Assembly (NCBI RefSeq): GCF_900117315.1 | Contig: NZ_LT630337.1 | Span: 3,884,211-3,944,626 of the forward strand | Direction: 5' to 3' | Origin: Bacillus massilinigeriensis | Lineage (GTDB): Bacteria; Bacillota; Bacilli; Bacillales; Cytobacillaceae | Length of the DNA: 60,416 bases | Part shown: positions 43,117 to 51,911 of the stretch, piece after piece | Layout of the letters: each line of letters opens with the position of its first letter | Numbering within the stretch: position 1 is the stretch's first letter | The notes under the pieces: generated by a model | What the model was told of the DNA's origin: nothing | The model's database searches: none | What the model saw: only the letters and a program-made list of their open reading frames with translations | Program-made: the position numbers and the translations under genes

Positions 43117-44049
43117 TTATGCACCAGCAGATTCTGTTTCTGGGCTCTTATCAGATGAAGAGCTATTATCTTCAGCATCAGAATTGTTGGTTTTTACTTC
43201 ATCCTTGTCTTCCTCTGATTGAGTAGACTTTTCTGAATCCGTATTTTTGTCAGAAGTTGATTCATCAGATTCGGTTGTTGTTGCTTCATCGTCTTGATCC
43301 GTTGTAGTATTTTCAGTTGCGCCACTGTTGTCAACTGGTTCTACAGTGACATTTGCCTTTTGAAGGGCACTGAATGGCTTGTTGAAGTATTCTAACGGAT
43401 TGACTGGTACGTTGTCTTTGCGGATTTCAAAGTGAACGTGTACTCCAGCTTTTTCATTAAACTGGCTTTGGCCTGCTTTTGCTAGAGCTTGTCCTTGTTC
43501 CACTTGATCTCCTTCTTTTACTGCAATGTCAGTAACAGATTGATATTGAGAGACAATTCCTTCATCATGCTCAATTACAATTACATTTCCTAATAGAGAA
43601 TCTTCTTTGACACTTGTAACGGTACCGCTTAATGATGCTATTACATCAAAAGTTTTGCCGTCTTTTGCTTTGATATCAATACCTGTTGATGGATAATACG
43701 TATTGTTGTAAACAACAATCGCTGCTTCCTGATCTTCTTCACTGCCATTTTCATCATAGAATCCCATGTCAATTACGGCTGTTTCAGGCTTCGTTACAGG
43801 CATAACAAAGTTTTCCATTGAACGGTTAACTTCCACTGCAGGTTCCTTCGTCTTTTTATCTGCAATATCAGTTGCCTTATAATCGAACTTTTCTTTGCTA
43901 TTATCCTTGCTGTAGTTTTGATACCAAAGAACCGCGGTTAGAATGATTGCTGCGCTTGCGATATAGACTGCCGGGAATACCCAACGTTTTTTTGTGAAGC
44001 GCTTGAACCTTGAACCTTGAGAAGATTGTTTCTTTTCTTCCTCTCTCAT
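43117..44049 (-). CDS. spoIIQ: Stage II sporulation protein SpoIIQ (M23/LytM domain)
   Basis: 310 aa. One transmembrane helix (about 25-45), a LytM domain (about 110-225) and an acidic Thr/Ser/Asp-rich tail (about 235-310). SpoIIQ on the forespore side pairs with SpoIIIAH across the intermembrane space to form the feeding channel. The first zinc ligand His of M23 peptidases is replaced (YYPSTGID, Ser in place of His), while HVHFE is kept. This loss is known for Bacillus SpoIIQ, so it is structural rather than enzymatic. Standard place next to spoIID. Confidence 0.92.
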   Translation of the reverse strand: MREEEKKQSSQGSRFKRFTKKRWVFPAVYIASAAIILTAVLWYQNYSKDNSKEKFDYKATDIADKKTKEPAVEVNRSMENFVMPVTKPETAVIDMGFYDENGSEEDQEAAIVVYNNTYYPSTGIDIKAKDGKTFDVIASLSGTVTSVKEDSLLGNVIVIEHDEGIVSQYQSVTDIAVKEGDQVEQGQALAKAGQSQFNEKAGVHVHFEIRKDNVPVNPLEYFNKPFSALQKANVTVEPVDNSGATENTTTDQDDEATTTESDESTSDKNTDSEKSTQSEEDKDEVKTNNSDAEDNSSSSDKSPETESAGA

Positions 44050-44069
44050 TTAACATCACCTCAGCAATC

Positions 44070-44098
44070 ATTCTGAACACTTCTGGAAAATTATATAC
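44070..44098 (-). promoter_or_regulatory. Candidate sigma-F promoter of spoIIQ
   Basis: Minus strand: GTATA (about 44094-44098), 15 bases, GTTCAGAAT (44070-44078), 20 bp before the start codon. It approximates the sigma-F pattern GYATA / GGNNANNNT, with a mismatch in the second G. spoIIQ is known to be sigma-F controlled in B. subtilis. Confidence 0.4.
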
Positions 44099-44169
44099 AT
44101 TTCTAAAAAAATTTTTTTCTACTTAGTTTTCGACAAAGGTTGGATAATTATTCATGATTTTGCAAAAAA

Positions 44170-44210
44170 GGTGACAGGCACCATCCATTTTCTGGATGGT
44201 GCCTGTCACC
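44170..44210 (-). terminator. spoIID terminator, GGTGACAGGCACC family
   Basis: GGTGACAGGCACCATCCA, 5-base loop, TGGATGGTGCCTGTCACC: a perfect 18-bp stem that begins at the base next to the spoIID stop and is followed on the minus strand by CTTTTTT. The arm recurs alone at 34102. Confidence 0.88.
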
Positions 44211-45236
44211 CTATTTTTTCACTGTGATTTTGTTTAGGTAGGATTTTGATGGGGAGATTTGTACTCCATTGTAGTAGTACTTGACGATTTGTTTGTAGGT
44301 TTTTCCTTCTTGGGCCATGCCGTTGGCACCGTATTGGCTCATTCCAACTCCGTGGCCGTTTCCTTTGGTTGTGATGAAGATTGAGTCTCCCTTTCGTTCC
44401 CAGCTAAAGTCGGTTGATTGGAGGCCTAGTTTTTCGCGGATGACTTCCCCTTTAAAGGTTTTTCCGTCGATCTCCACCTTCCCTACTCGCTTTCCTTCGG
44501 TTCTTTCTGTGATTGTTCCTATATTATTATCGGTTAGCTTTACACCAAGTATTTTCTCGAATTCTTTTACCCTCATGATTTTCTGACCATTGAACTTTGG
44601 TGACTTTTGATCCCAAGGGCTTTCTACACTTTTTAAATAAGAGAGCTGATTCGGCCAAATTTCTCCTGAGTCCTCTGTATAACCGTTGCTGGTGGAGAAA
44701 AAGGTTGCATCGATTGGAGAGTGATCATAAGTAATGATTTCCCCGCTTGTTGCTTCTACTGCTTCTTTTATTTTTTTCAGCTTCCATTTGTAATCCATGC
44801 CCCAAACTCTTTTCAAGTCCTCCTCATTTTTATATACCTGATGAATGACGGTATCTGAGACGAGGGCTCCTTCCGGAAGCTTGGACTTTTGATTACTTAA
44901 TAGTTGTTTTACGATATAGGTTCTTGCGGTTAATGCCTGGGCCTTCAATGCTTCCATTTCAAAATCTGCTGGCATTTCTGAGGCTACCACTCCTACCACA
45001 TATTCATCCAATGGGAGGGTTTCAAGCTTTTGCTTTTCCATTCGGTAGACGGATACTTCGACTGCTGGTTCTGTGACTGTCTCCTTTGCTTTTGGCTTCT
45101 GTTCATTCGTTACATCCTGCTTGAGCTGTCCGCTTGCCTTTTCCTCTGAGAACGGAATTACAAGGAGTGAGGGAACCAATAAAGTGACTGAGAATAAAAT
45201 AATGGCTAGTACGATGATTGGTTTGATTTTGGTCAT
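44211..45236 (-). CDS. spoIID: Stage II sporulation protein SpoIID
   Basis: 341 aa. N-terminal membrane anchor (IIVLAIILFSVTLLVPSLLV), then the SpoIID domain with LDEYVVGVVASEMPADFEMEALKAQA (split here: LDEYVVGVVASEMPAD and EMEALKAQALTARTYI), SNGYTEDSGEIW and GHGVGMSQYGANGM. It is a lytic transglycosylase that works with SpoIIP and SpoIIM to remove peptidoglycan during engulfment. The ATG at 45236 follows GGAGG by 8 bases. The earlier ATG at 45251 contains that site, so it is not the start. Confidence 0.94.
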   Translation of the reverse strand: MTKIKPIIVLAIILFSVTLLVPSLLVIPFSEEKASGQLKQDVTNEQKPKAKETVTEPAVEVSVYRMEKQKLETLPLDEYVVGVVASEMPADFEMEALKAQALTARTYIVKQLLSNQKSKLPEGALVSDTVIHQVYKNEEDLKRVWGMDYKWKLKKIKEAVEATSGEIITYDHSPIDATFFSTSNGYTEDSGEIWPNQLSYLKSVESPWDQKSPKFNGQKIMRVKEFEKILGVKLTDNNIGTITERTEGKRVGKVEIDGKTFKGEVIREKLGLQSTDFSWERKGDSIFITTKGNGHGVGMSQYGANGMAQEGKTYKQIVKYYYNGVQISPSKSYLNKITVKK

Positions 45237-45586
45237 GTTTTGATCCTCCATATGATGATATTCAATTGCTATCGGTTTCTAAGTGGAGGTTTTGAGAGTA
45301 ACATTTAAGTATGTATTTGCTTAAATCGTTTTTTCAATAATAAAACTCCACCATAGAAGCCGAGCCTCTCTACATTCAATCATATGGAAATGGACAAGCA
45401 TTTATGACTCTAAAAAAAATGAACTTTTATACAAAATAATAGGTTTAAATTAATGGTTTTTGGTCCATATTATTTATATCGTTTGTATTTTTTAAAGAAA
45501 GAAATAGTCAAAATTCAAATTTATCGTGGCACAAGCTGAGCCTAAGAATACAAGGCCAGCACCTACGAAAGGATAGGCACACAAAC

Positions 45587-45621
45587 AAAAAAACCGCAGA
45601 AATCAAATTTCCACGGTTTTT
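45587..45621 (-). terminator. Terminator of murA
   Basis: Minus strand: AACCGTGGAAAT, short loop, ATTTCTGCGGTT, then TTTTT. The stretch 45237-45586 shows nothing else that I can support. Confidence 0.75.
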
Positions 45622-45636
45622 ATGCAAAGTATATAT

Positions 45637-46947
45637 TTACGCGTTCAAATCAGTAACTAACGTATTTGGTACAGTTGGAATTTCATCAGCTTCGGTTACG
45701 CGCTCGATGTCTGCGCCTAAATTAGCTAATTTTTGATGGAAATTCACGTACCCTCTGTCCAAATGCTTAAGCTCAGTGACACGAGTCATTCCATCGGCTA
45801 CCAAGCCTGATAAAATTAAGGCTGCTGCTGCGCGAAGGTCTGTTGCAGATACTTCTGCGCCTTGAAGGTTTGATGGTCCATTCATGATGACGGAACGGCC
45901 TTCAATTTTAATATCTGCGTTCATTCTGCGGAATTCTTCCACATGCATGAAACGATTTTCAAAAACAGTTTCAGTGATCATGCTTGTGCCTTTGGCATGT
46001 AATAATAATGCCATCATTTGCGCTTGCATATCAGTTGGGAAGCCAGGATGTGGCATCGTTTTTATATCAACTGCCTTTAGTTCATCTGGGCCAATGACGC
46101 GAACTCCGTCATCTTCCTCTTCAATCATAACTCCCATTTCTTCCATCTTCGCAATTAAGGAAGTTAAATGCTCTGGGACTGCTCCCTTTACGAGCACATT
46201 TCCACCAGTGATTGCTGCAGCGACCATGAAGGTACCTGCTTCGATGCGGTCTGGAATCATTGTATGATCTGCACCAAATAGCATATCTACGCCTTCGATA
46301 CGAATCGTTCCTGTGCCGGCGCCTCTTACTTTTGCACCCATTTTATTTAAGAAATTGGCTAAATCCACAATCTCAGGTTCTTTTGCACAGTTTTCAATGG
46401 TAGTTGTTCCTTGAGCTAAAGTGGCTGCCATCATTATGTTTTCAGTTGCACCAACACTAGGGAAATCCAAATAAACCTTTGCTCCGTGTAAACGGTCTTC
46501 CACTTCTGCTTCAATAAAGCCGTTTCCAACCTTCACGATCGCACCCATTGCTTCAAATCCTTTTAAATGCTGGTCAATCGGACGTGATCCTATTGCACAT
46601 CCTCCAGGCAGTGCAACACGAGCACGGCCATTACGAGCTAATAAGGATCCCATGACTAATACAGAAGCACGCATTTTACGTACATATTCAAAAGGTGCTT
46701 CGTTGTTTAACTCTCTAGATGCATCGACAGTGATCTCGTTATTCTTAAACTCCACATCGGCGTTTAAATAGCGTAATACTTCATTGATCGTGTATACATC
46801 GGAGAGAGTTGGCACATCACGAATTACGCTTCTTCCATCACTTGCTAATAATGATGCGGCGATAACTGGCAAAACAGCATTCTTTGCTCCTTCTACTTTT
46901 ACAGAACCGCTAAGCCTTCTTCCGCCGCGGACGATGATTTTTTCCAA
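45637..46947 (-). CDS. murA: UDP-N-acetylglucosamine 1-carboxyvinyltransferase
   Basis: 436 aa, full length. N-terminal [16 protein letters not shown] with the Lys-Asn active-site pair. The catalytic Cys loop [20 protein letters not shown] is present, with the PEP-adduct cysteine. MurA adds enolpyruvate from PEP to UDP-GlcNAc, the first committed step of peptidoglycan synthesis. TTG start after GGAGGGG. In the Bacillus order ywmB-murA-spoIID. Confidence 0.96.
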   Translation of the reverse strand: MEKIIVRGGRRLSGSVKVEGAKNAVLPVIAASLLASDGRSVIRDVPTLSDVYTINEVLRYLNADVEFKNNEITVDASRELNNEAPFEYVRKMRASVLVMGSLLARNGRARVALPGGCAIGSRPIDQHLKGFEAMGAIVKVGNGFIEAEVEDRLHGAKVYLDFPSVGATENIMMAATLAQGTTTIENCAKEPEIVDLANFLNKMGAKVRGAGTGTIRIEGVDMLFGADHTMIPDRIEAGTFMVAAAITGGNVLVKGAVPEHLTSLIAKMEEMGVMIEEEDDGVRVIGPDELKAVDIKTMPHPGFPTDMQAQMMALLLHAKGTSMITETVFENRFMHVEEFRRMNADIKIEGRSVIMNGPSNLQGAEVSATDLRAAAALILSGLVADGMTRVTELKHLDRGYVNFHQKLANLGADIERVTEADEIPTVPNTLVTDLNA

Positions 46948-46979
46948 GTGTATTCCCCTCCGCGTCCAATATCTATATA

Positions 46980-47720
46980 TTAATATTCAATCGTAATGAT
47001 TGGGGTTCCAACTACGAAGGTCGTTACCGAGCCCAATCCTTCATTTCTAAGTCCAATTTGTAAGTTTATCTCTTGACTGCTTGTTGAAATTGATTTTTCA
47101 AAAAGTGGAGAAAAAGCAGAAATTGAAATAAATGATTCTTCTTTCAACCCTTCGATCTCCTCTGCCTTATATGCTTTTAATAAATAATTTACAGTATTAG
47201 GCAATGACGTCTTCATATTATCATTGAACTGGCCTTTTATACAAGAGAAAATTGTGGCATTTCCTCGAAAAATGTCTGAAAGCTTCTTGGATAAATCATT
47301 TTTCAGAAACTCCTTGTGGCTTTCATTCATTTCCTTGCTTTGTACCTCATATAGGATATACGCATCTCGCTGTTCATTTGTGAGGGTAGAAAGGATCGTT
47401 AGGCTCTCTTTTCTATTCTCTTTGAATTGAACGGCTCTTGCCTCCCAATGGTTTTGGTCAACTTTTGTGCCCCATTTCCAATCAGGAAATTTTTGTTGAA
47501 GTGAGTCCACGTACTTCTCAATTTCCTTTTGATCTTTAACGACTAATTTTTCTCTTGCATGCAGAGACCATCCATTGATAATCATGTTCTCGTCATTAAT
47601 TTTTTCAGCTAACGTAATTAAATCCACTTCTACTTTAGCCTCTGTTGCTTGTGTCCCAGAGCTAAATATTATAGAACCAATCATAACCATGATTGCGATA
47701 TAGAACTTCATTTCCTTCAT
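46980..47720 (-). CDS. ywmB: YwmB-family secreted protein
   Basis: 246 aa with a signal peptide ([20 protein letters not shown]) and the YwmB domain (DUF1779, structurally TATA-box-binding-like fold). Function unknown. Position directly upstream of murA is conserved in Bacillus. GGGGAGG ribosome binding site. Upstream gap 47721-48096 shows no gene. Confidence 0.85.
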   Translation of the reverse strand: MKEMKFYIAIMVMIGSIIFSSGTQATEAKVEVDLITLAEKINDENMIINGWSLHAREKLVVKDQKEIEKYVDSLQQKFPDWKWGTKVDQNHWEARAVQFKENRKESLTILSTLTNEQRDAYILYEVQSKEMNESHKEFLKNDLSKKLSDIFRGNATIFSCIKGQFNDNMKTSLPNTVNYLLKAYKAEEIEGLKEESFISISAFSPLFEKSISTSSQEINLQIGLRNEGLGSVTTFVVGTPIITIEY

Positions 47721-48096
47721 TTATTACTCCTCCCCTTAGTACCATTGTTACCAATAGTCGGGGGAGCATACTTGGGAAATGTCGTCACTTTTTGACAATT
47801 TCAAAAAAGGATTTCTCTTCCAGTTGTTTGTCAAACACACACAAAATAAATTCTAACGAAAAAGGGATGAAAAAGAAACATGTATGAAGACCTAAATTTT
47901 TACCATTTCTCTAAAAGGAAAAGCCCACACACTCATTTTCCATCCTTCTTTTACTATGTAAAGCAACGATTGTAGGTGAAGTCACATCTTATTTGAGCCA
48001 CTGTTGTTAAATGAATCCAATAAGAACAAATGATCACTTTATCACAATTGTTGCTGTAAGATTCATCTATATTCGTTTATGGTCGATTTTTTTTAC

Positions 48097-48333
48097 TTAT
48101 TGAAGTAATTGAGGTAGTTGCTGGGACCAGAGGAGATAGTCTAGGAAAAAATTACTTACAATAGAGCCTAGGGCAATGGACAATAATACGAATAGTACTC
48201 TCGCCTGAAAGACGTGATTTTTCTTAAGCAACCGTTCAAACTGAATCGACTGAAGAGCCCACCACGCAATTGCAATAAAGACAAGATGTGAAATAATACT
48301 TATTACTGCCTGTTGTCCGAAATCAGCCATCAT
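48097..48333 (-). CDS. DUF1146 family membrane protein (YwzB-like)
   Basis: 78 aa with two transmembrane helices (AVISIISHLVFIAIAWWAL and ARVLFVLLSIALGSIVSNFF). Start ATG at 48333 follows GGAGGGGAG by 5 bases; the longer frame to 48366 would include this site. DUF1146 proteins are found between the ATP synthase or nuo genes and murA in Bacillaceae. Role unknown. Confidence 0.82.
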   Translation of the reverse strand: MMADFGQQAVISIISHLVFIAIAWWALQSIQFERLLKKNHVFQARVLFVLLSIALGSIVSNFFLDYLLWSQQLPQLLQ

Positions 48334-48410
48334 CTGATCTCCCCTCCTTCTAATAGTTCGCTGCAAAAAAAAGAGCCAGATGGCTTAATTCTCACATTAG
48401 GCATACGTTT

Positions 48411-48671
48411 TCACCAATAGGAATGGTGCATTATTTGATTGTCTGTTTGGATGACATGACATAAATATCTGTCTTCCTGAAAAAAATGATAAAAATACAC
48501 TACCATTTCATTTCCTTCATAACTCTTATCCCACCTACATTTTAGCACCGTTTTCCCTAATAGGAAAGTAATCCCACCCCTTTCCGTGAAAAATATATGT
48601 GAAATATTTCTAAAATATTTCATTTTCATAAAAGTTATCAAGTTTTCATTAAATATTTGATAGTTTGGCAT
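48411..48671 (-). CDS. Small hypothetical ORF upstream of the DUF1146 gene
   Basis: An open frame of 86 codons. The first half has no ribosome binding site and looks non-coding. A shorter form from the internal ATG near 48503 (MVVYFYHFFQEDRYLCHVIQ) has AAGGA before it. A small hairpin AGCCATCTGGCT followed by CTTTTTTTT lies just downstream (about 48367-48386), so a transcript ends here. No family recognised. Confidence 0.3.
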   Translation of the reverse strand: MPNYQIFNENLITFMKMKYFRNISHIFFTERGGITFLLGKTVLKCRWDKSYEGNEMVVYFYHFFQEDRYLCHVIQTDNQIMHHSYW

Positions 48672-48835
48672 GGAAATGGGTGGGTTTGAATAAAATAATT
48701 GGTTGGATATTGAAGTGGTTTGGTGAATGATGGGAATTGACTTTACTTTTGATTTTACGTTGGATTGCTTTTTTTACAATAGGATGAAATTCTTATTTAA
48801 GGTTGGGTAAGGGAACAACGAGCGACTGAACAATT

Positions 48836-48868
48836 TAAAAAGAAGGAGGACACCCATCCCCCTTCTTC
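48836..48868 (-). terminator. Terminator of the nuo operon
   Basis: Minus strand: GAAGGGGG, ATGGGTGT loop, CCTCCTTC, then TTTTTAAA, directly after the nuoN stop. Confidence 0.75.
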
Positions 48869-48872
48869 TTCC

Positions 48873-50384
48873 TTATTTCAAGAAATCCGTAAACTGATCA
48901 AAGTTATTGTGCAGGAAGTCGAGTCCGATATTTGGGACGATACCAAATAGGATGGTTGCGACTGCACAGATTCCGATGACGATTCCTGTTCCCACTGGTA
49001 CTTTAATCTCACCGTGGTCATGTGGTGCTGGTCTTAGGAACATTTGCGTCAGGATACCGAAATAGTAAAAATACGACACGATGGTTGTTGCAATCATGAT
49101 AGACGCTAGAACAAAATGATCTTGGACGAGAGCCCCGATGAAAATGTTCACCTTTCCAATAAATCCTGCCGTTGCTGGGATTCCTGCTAAGGATAGAATG
49201 AAAATCCCCATAGATACTGCTAACACCGGTGATCTTCGATAAAGCCCTGAGAACTGACTGATATCCTCTATATCCGTTTTTTCCGTCATCAATTGGATGA
49301 CAGCGAATGCTCCTAGATTCATAAACAAATAGGCCCCTAAATAGAACCACATTGCATCAAACATTACGAAGGACATTGCCGCAATCGCGACTAACAGGTA
49401 ACCGGCATGAGCGATGCTGGAATAAGCGAATAAGCGCTTGATGTTTCTTTGTCTTAACGCTACGACGTTTCCTATTATCATTGTGGCCCCTGCTAGAAAG
49501 GCGATATAATCCTGCATCGAAACTAACAGCGAAACAGAATTTGGACCTTCTGAAGGGACGTTCGAAAAAATTGATAGAATGACACGAATGAGAATCACAA
49601 ATCCCGCTGTCTTTGAAACAACACTTAAAAAGGCTGTAACTGGAGTTGGTGCTCCTTGATAGACGTCTGGCGCCCACATATGAAACGGTGCAGAAGCAAT
49701 CTTAAAGGAAAGGCCAACAAAAATCATCAGGAATGCCAAGCCTAATAAGTAGACCTGTTGTTCATCCATGATTGTGACAAGAACCTTAGCCATGTCAACG
49801 AGATTAGTAGTTCCTGTTAACCCATACACATAGCTCATACCGAATAAGGTGATTGCGGTTGAAATTCCACCGTTAATCACATATTTCATCGCCGATTCGT
49901 TGGATTGAAGCTGTTTTTTCCGAATCCCCGCTAATATATATGAAGATAGAGATAAAAGCTCTAAACCGACGAATAAGGTAATTAAATCGCCACTGGATGA
50001 CATCACCATGGCACCAAGTAAGGCGGCTAAGAATAAATAGAAGAACTCTCCCCTAAATTCATCTAAACCTTCCTTAGGCTGATAGCTGATTGCAAGGAGC
50101 ATGACCAGTGCTGCTCCGATTAATAGTAAAATTTTAAAGGCCTTCGCATACGAATCTAAGCGGAAGGTATTCGATAGAATCGATGCTGTATCGTGACCCA
50201 ATAATCCAAGTAATGACACAAGGGCCGCAAGAATTCCAACAAAGCCGATCCACCCTAGTATTCTTCGACCATTTGCCTTTGGCATAAATAGGTCTAGTAG
50301 GGAAAGGGCCGTTGCTACACCAAGGATGATGAACTCTGGTGTCATAATACTCCACTCAAATGACATCAATGTATCTAAATCCAT
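48873..50384 (-). CDS. nuoN: NADH-quinone oxidoreductase subunit N
   Basis: 503 aa, about 14 transmembrane helices, an antiporter-like proton channel subunit. Conserved LFVGLELLSLSSYILAG (helix 5 Glu) and FKIASAPFHMWAPDVYQGAP (helix 7 Lys and HxW). Last gene of the operon, 6 bp after nuoM. Pumps protons in the membrane arm of complex I. Confidence 0.95.
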   Translation of the reverse strand: MDLDTLMSFEWSIMTPEFIILGVATALSLLDLFMPKANGRRILGWIGFVGILAALVSLLGLLGHDTASILSNTFRLDSYAKAFKILLLIGAALVMLLAISYQPKEGLDEFRGEFFYLFLAALLGAMVMSSSGDLITLFVGLELLSLSSYILAGIRKKQLQSNESAMKYVINGGISTAITLFGMSYVYGLTGTTNLVDMAKVLVTIMDEQQVYLLGLAFLMIFVGLSFKIASAPFHMWAPDVYQGAPTPVTAFLSVVSKTAGFVILIRVILSIFSNVPSEGPNSVSLLVSMQDYIAFLAGATMIIGNVVALRQRNIKRLFAYSSIAHAGYLLVAIAAMSFVMFDAMWFYLGAYLFMNLGAFAVIQLMTEKTDIEDISQFSGLYRRSPVLAVSMGIFILSLAGIPATAGFIGKVNIFIGALVQDHFVLASIMIATTIVSYFYYFGILTQMFLRPAPHDHGEIKVPVGTGIVIGICAVATILFGIVPNIGLDFLHNNFDQFTDFLK

Positions 50385-50390
50385 CCTTCA

Positions 50391-51911
50391 TCACCCTCCA
50401 ATCCCAAGTAAGATAGTTTCAAGTGTTGCTTGCAGTGGTTCACTCAATACACTTGGGTATACACCAATTAATACAATAAATCCAACTAACACGATCACAG
50501 GAACAAGCTCGATGGCACGAATATCACCAACCCCTTGATAGGAGCGATTCGCACTGCCAAAGGTCATTCCTAAAATGGCTTTTAAAATATAGACTGCCGT
50601 GATGATGATGCCTATTGCCCCGATTGCAGCTAGTACTGGCATTTCATCGAATAATCCTAAGAACACCATGAATTCACTGACAAAGCCTGACATCCCTGGT
50701 AAACCAAGTGAAGCCATTCCAGCTGCTAGCAAAAATCCAGCCGTCAGTGGTAAAGCTTTTGCCATGCCACCAAGTCGATCGATCATGGAGGTATGAACTC
50801 GTTCATACATGACACCCACCAGGAAGAAGAGCAATGCTGAAATCAAACCGTGGGAAACGACTTGGAAAATCGCGCCTTGTACCCCGGCTTCATTCATCGC
50901 CCCAAGTCCCATTAACACAATTCCCATATGGGAGATGGATGAATAGGCAAGAACCATTTTGAAATCCTTCTGCACAAGAGCTAAGAATGCTCCATATAGC
51001 AGGTTAATCACGCCTAAGATGACGATTAACACAGCAAGAGACTTAAACTCCTCTGGGAAGATTCCCATCCCAAATCGAATTAAACCGTAAGCTCCAATTT
51101 TTAATAACACACCGGAGTGAAGCATGACAATCGCTGGAGGTGCTTGGACGTGAACCTTTAACATCCAGCTATGCAATGGAAAAATTGGTAGCTTTACACC
51201 GAAAGCAACTAATAATGCGAGGAGCAAGCCGAATTTCAAGGAATCTGAAATCGGTGCCACTAATTCTGCATTTGGTGTACTTAAGATTTGTTTTAATGCT
51301 TCAATATTCGTCGTACCTGTTCTTGCAAACAGGATAATAATAACAATTAGTAGAATCGCAGACCCGATTCCGTTATAAATCAAATAGCTGAATGCCGCGC
51401 TTTCTTTTTCAAAATAACCCCATTTTCCAACTAGGAAGAACATCGGGATTAATGTAATTTCAAAAAAGATAAAGAATAGAATTAAGTTTTCTGCTGCAAA
51501 GACGCCGAGCATTCCTATTTCTAATAGTAAAAATAGAAGGAAAAAGCCTTTCCATTCTTTTTTTACATAAATGGATGCAACTGTGGCTAAAGTAGCTAAA
51601 ATGGCTGTTAAAAGAATCATGACGAGTGAAAAGCCATTTACTCCAAGCTCATATTTCACTGCATACAAATTTTCATCTAACGCCTGTAAATCACTAAAGC
51701 GAATCCAGTCTATTTTTTCACTAAGCTTTTCAAGACTTGCACCTGCCCGATATTGCAGGAAGGCAACTAGCGCTAAAATAGTAGCTGGTAGAGTGGCTAA
51801 AAATCCAACAACCTTTATTGTGACTTCTTGTGTTTTTGGGATAAAAGCCAGGATAACCATTCCAAGTAACGGGGAGAACACTAGTAGTGACAAATAATGA
51901 TCTAGATTCAT
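50391..51911 (-). CDS. nuoM: NADH-quinone oxidoreductase subunit M
   Basis: 506 aa antiporter-like subunit with about 14 helices. LILFFIFFEITLIPMFFLVG (helix 5 Glu) and VKLPIFPLHSWMLKVHVQAP (helix 7 Lys, HSW). Overlaps the end of nuoL by 4 bp (ATGA), so translationally coupled. Confidence 0.95.
   Translation of the reverse strand: MNLDHYLSLLVFSPLLGMVILAFIPKTQEVTIKVVGFLATLPATILALVAFLQYRAGASLEKLSEKIDWIRFSDLQALDENLYAVKYELGVNGFSLVMILLTAILATLATVASIYVKKEWKGFFLLFLLLEIGMLGVFAAENLILFFIFFEITLIPMFFLVGKWGYFEKESAAFSYLIYNGIGSAILLIVIIILFARTGTTNIEALKQILSTPNAELVAPISDSLKFGLLLALLVAFGVKLPIFPLHSWMLKVHVQAPPAIVMLHSGVLLKIGAYGLIRFGMGIFPEEFKSLAVLIVILGVINLLYGAFLALVQKDFKMVLAYSSISHMGIVLMGLGAMNEAGVQGAIFQVVSHGLISALLFFLVGVMYERVHTSMIDRLGGMAKALPLTAGFLLAAGMASLGLPGMSGFVSEFMVFLGLFDEMPVLAAIGAIGIIITAVYILKAILGMTFGSANRSYQGVGDIRAIELVPVIVLVGFIVLIGVYPSVLSEPLQATLETILLGIGG

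Noticed and set aside
49018-49677. Minus-strand ORFs of 106-110 aa inside nuoN
   Set aside because: Out-of-phase shadows of nuoN rich in Arg/Cys/Ser, without start signals.
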